This document shows, one piece after another, positions 13,757-16,193 of a DNA stretch of 16,193 nt. The notes beneath the pieces were generated by a model, which was not told where the DNA came from, searched no databases, and worked only from the letters and a program-made list of their open reading frames with translations. The DNA lies in NCBI GenBank assembly GCA_017623955.1, contig JAGAOA010000219.1, positions 1-16,193 on the forward strand, given 5' to 3'. The translations under genes and the position numbers were made by a program. The stretch comes from Opitutales bacterium (GTDB lineage Bacteria > Verrucomicrobiota > Verrucomicrobiae > Opitutales > CAG-312). Positions within the stretch are counted from its first letter, which is position 1; every line of letters starts with the position of its first letter.

Positions 13757-16193
13757 ATGAATAAATCAACACTTAAAAAATTCACATCGCAATCAAGCGG
13801 AAAAGAAGGTTATATTTATAGCCTAAAAGCCTTAAAAGAATTTGGCTTAGATGTAAAAAGGCTTCCAGTAAGTATTAAAATAGTGCTCGAAAGTGTGCTA
13901 AGAAATAGCGATGGACAACGAGCAACCGATGTCGATGTAAAACGTCTAGCAGCATGGAGTGCTACAAATCCAGAAGATTATGAAGTTCCATTTGTAGTAT
14001 CTCGAATTGTCTTGCAAGACTTTACTGGCGTACCTTTGTTAGTAGACTTAGCTGCAATGAGAGACGCAGCTAAAGCACAAGGTAAAAATCCTGATTCAGT
14101 CGAACCCCTAGTCCCAGTTGATTTGGTAGTAGACCACTCAGTACAAATGGATTATGCAGGCACGTCCGATGCATTCCAAAAAAACCTCGACAAAGAATTC
14201 GACCGCAATAAAGAACGTTATGAGTTCTTAAAATGGGGACAACAAGCATTCAAAACCTTTTCAGTCGTACCACCATCAACAGGAATTATCCATCAAGTTA
14301 ATATGGAGTACTTGGCACGAGTTGTCTTTGAAGGCAAAACAGAAAATGGCGACCCACTCTTCTATCCTGATAGTCTAGTAGGTACCGACTCACATACAAC
14401 AATGATAAACGGCTTAGGCGTAGTTGGCTGGGGCGTAGGTGGAATTGAAGCTGAAGCTGGTATGCTCGGACAACCTGTATATTTCAAAGTACCTGAAGTA
14501 GTAGGTGTACATATTTCAGGACAACTAAATGAAGGTGTAACAGCAACCGATATTGCTCTTCATGTAACAAAAATGTTGCGTCAAGAAAAAGTAGTTGGCA
14601 AGTTTGTTGAATTTTTTGGTGAAGGTGCCAGAAAGTTGTCATTGGCAGATAGAACAACTATTGCAAATATGGCTCCAGAATACGGAGCAACGATGGGTTA
14701 CTTCCCCGTTGATGAAACAACACTTGAATATCTGCACCTAACAGGTAGAGATGAAAAGCAAATTGCACTTGCAAAAGATTATTACACTGAACAAGGAATT
14801 TTTGGAATTCCACTCAAAGGAGAGTGCGATTACACAAAAACACTTGAACTAGACTTGTCAGAAATTAAACCATGCATAGCGGGTCCAAAACGTCCGCAAG
14901 ATAAAATCGACCTAGAAAATGCAAAATCAGAATTTGCAACCTTGCTCGAACAAAATAATAAAAATAAAGATGATGTTGTAAATACATCAAAGGGCGAAAT
15001 AAAAAATGGCAGTGTTCTGATTGCAGCAATAACAAGTTGTACAAATACATCAAATCCATCAGTAATGGTAGCAGCAGGCTTAGTAGCTAAGAAAGCGGCA
15101 GAGCTTGGTATTCGTCCACCATCGTATGTAAAGACAACAATAGCTCCAGGTTCAAGAGTTGTAAGCGATTACCTTGAAGCCGCCGACTTGCAAAAATATC
15201 TCGATAAAATCGGCTTTAACTTAGCTGGTTATGGTTGCGCAACGTGTATTGGCAACTCTGGGCCAATCGATGCCGAAATTACAGAAGCAGTAAAGAGTAA
15301 AGACTTGTTCTGTGCAAGCGTACTTTCAGGTAATCGTAACTTTGAAGCACGAGTTCATCCGTTATTGAAAGCCAATTATTTGATGAGTCCTCCACTCGTT
15401 GTTGCATTTGCAATCGCAGGTAGAGTTGATATAGACTTTGATAGAGAACCTCTAGCCAAAACACCAGAAGGCAAAGATGTCTACTTGCATGAAATATGGC
15501 CAACCTCAAAAGAAGTAACAGAAACAGTTGCAAAATGCGTAAAGAGCGAAATGTTCAAGCGTAGATATTCTGATATGTCTGGACCAGAACGTTGGCAACA
15601 AATTCAAAGTTCTAAAGGTAGTGTCTATCAGTGGGATGAAAAGAGTACATATATTCAAAATCCTCCATTCTTTGATGGGTTCTCAATGAATACCCCTGCA
15701 CTTCCATCGCTTGCAAACTTGCGTCCATTGGCAATACTAGGCGATTCCGTCACAACCGACCATATATCGCCCGCGGGTTCAATTCTTGCAGATGGACCAG
15801 CAGGAAAGTTCCTCAAAGAAAATGGCGTTGACGTAAAAGACTTCAATTCGTATGGTTCGCGTCGTGGCAACGATAAAATTATGACTCGCGGAACATTTGC
15901 AAACGTGCGTATCAAAAACTTGATGGCATCTGGAGCCGAAGGCGGTTATACAAAAATAAATGGCGAAGGTGAAAACGTTGCAATTTTCGATGCATGCCAA
16001 CATTATCGCAATAATGGCGAAGGTTTGATAGTTTTCGGTGGCAGAGATTATGGAATGGGCTCTTCTCGAGACTGGGCAGCAAAAGGCACAGCACTCTTGG
16101 GAGTACGTGCAGTTGTAGCAAAGTCTTATGAACGTATACACCGCAGTAATCTAATCGGAATGGGTGTATTGCCATTTGAATTTGAAGATGGAA
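13757..16193 (+). CDS. acnA: Aconitate hydratase, AcnA/IRP1 type, partial (C-terminus outside window)
   Basis: TCA-cycle enzyme that interconverts citrate and isocitrate through a [4Fe-4S] cluster in the cytosol. The frame runs open from ATG 13757 to the window end: 812 codons of a family usually near 890-900. Motifs include [44 protein letters not shown], and the cluster ligands Cys428 ([10 protein letters not shown]), Cys494 and Cys497 ([13 protein letters not shown]). The swivel-domain start is [12 protein letters not shown], followed by [10 protein letters not shown] and [17 protein letters not shown]. All expected active-site blocks up to the edge are present with no frameshift. Only the last part of the swivel domain is missing. 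It follows the CNNM-type gene by 12 nt and is probably its cotranscribed neighbour. Confidence 0.96.
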   Translation, partial: MNKSTLKKFTSQSSGKEGYIYSLKALKEFGLDVKRLPVSIKIVLESVLRNSDGQRATDVDVKRLAAWSATNPEDYEVPFVVSRIVLQDFTGVPLLVDLAAMRDAAKAQGKNPDSVEPLVPVDLVVDHSVQMDYAGTSDAFQKNLDKEFDRNKERYEFLKWGQQAFKTFSVVPPSTGIIHQVNMEYLARVVFEGKTENGDPLFYPDSLVGTDSHTTMINGLGVVGWGVGGIEAEAGMLGQPVYFKVPEVVGVHISGQLNEGVTATDIALHVTKMLRQEKVVGKFVEFFGEGARKLSLADRTTIANMAPEYGATMGYFPVDETTLEYLHLTGRDEKQIALAKDYYTEQGIFGIPLKGECDYTKTLELDLSEIKPCIAGPKRPQDKIDLENAKSEFATLLEQNNKNKDDVVNTSKGEIKNGSVLIAAITSCTNTSNPSVMVAAGLVAKKAAELGIRPPSYVKTTIAPGSRVVSDYLEAADLQKYLDKIGFNLAGYGCATCIGNSGPIDAEITEAVKSKDLFCASVLSGNRNFEARVHPLLKANYLMSPPLVVAFAIAGRVDIDFDREPLAKTPEGKDVYLHEIWPTSKEVTETVAKCVKSEMFKRRYSDMSGPERWQQIQSSKGSVYQWDEKSTYIQNPPFFDGFSMNTPALPSLANLRPLAILGDSVTTDHISPAGSILADGPAGKFLKENGVDVKDFNSYGSRRGNDKIMTRGTFANVRIKNLMASGAEGGYTKINGEGENVAIFDACQHYRNNGEGLIVFGGRDYGMGSSRDWAAKGTALLGVRAVVAKSYERIHRSNLIGMGVLPFEFEDG

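Noticed and set aside
14865..16175. Several minus-strand ORFs of 64-120 codons opposite acnA
   Set aside because: They are antisense shadows of a clear aconitase frame and have low-complexity, Leu/His-rich translations without domains.
1..16193. Mobile elements, CRISPR arrays or prophage genes
   Set aside because: No transposase, integrase, regular repeat-spacer pattern or terminal inverted repeats were seen on reading both strands.

Overview
The window is visibly AT-rich bacterial chromosome, with weak or absent Shine-Dalgarno sequences at many starts. It carries mostly housekeeping genes plus one small plant-polysaccharide locus. The best phylogenetic guess is Verrucomicrobiota, class Opitutae. 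It rests on the general look of the HtpG, LacI-family and aconitase proteins and the pairing of a LacI regulator with a GH127 enzyme. This is recall-based inference, not a search. A gut or other plant-fibre habitat would fit the arabinofuranosidase.

Left part (1-3047): a CstA-type carbon-starvation/pyruvate transporter runs off the left edge on the minus strand. Divergent from it is a plus-strand pair of overlapping crcB fluoride-channel genes, ending at a strong, probably bidirectional terminator. Converging on that terminator is a minus-strand unit: a nucleoside 2-deoxyribosyltransferase-like gene followed by a multi-span membrane protein whose frame is broken by an in-frame TAG.

Centre (3123-7173, plus strand): htpG has a TAA nonsense codon at its tenth codon, so it is either a fresh pseudogene or makes an N-terminally cut protein. 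It is followed by a tightly packed three-gene unit: a small AsmA-like membrane-anchored protein, purN (TAATG overlap) and a divergent MurB-like FAD protein (ATGA overlap).

Right-centre (7182-10812, minus strand): a LacI-family regulator, a secreted GH127 beta-L-arabinofuranosidase and a YhcH/YiaL-family cupin form an apparent regulated sugar operon. A perfect palindrome lies just in front of the regulator's likely start.

Right part (10953-16193, plus strand): tRNA-Leu(CAA) with its terminator and a second terminator-like hairpin, then a close-packed hisC, CNNM/CorC-type transporter and acnA (aconitase, cut by the right edge).

No CRISPR array, insertion sequence, integrase or phage gene was seen. 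I found no clearly new system. The points most worth a second look are the two in-frame stop codons within about 1 kb, the asymmetric CrcB pair, the reduced MurB-like protein, and the deoxyribosyltransferase/membrane-protein pair.
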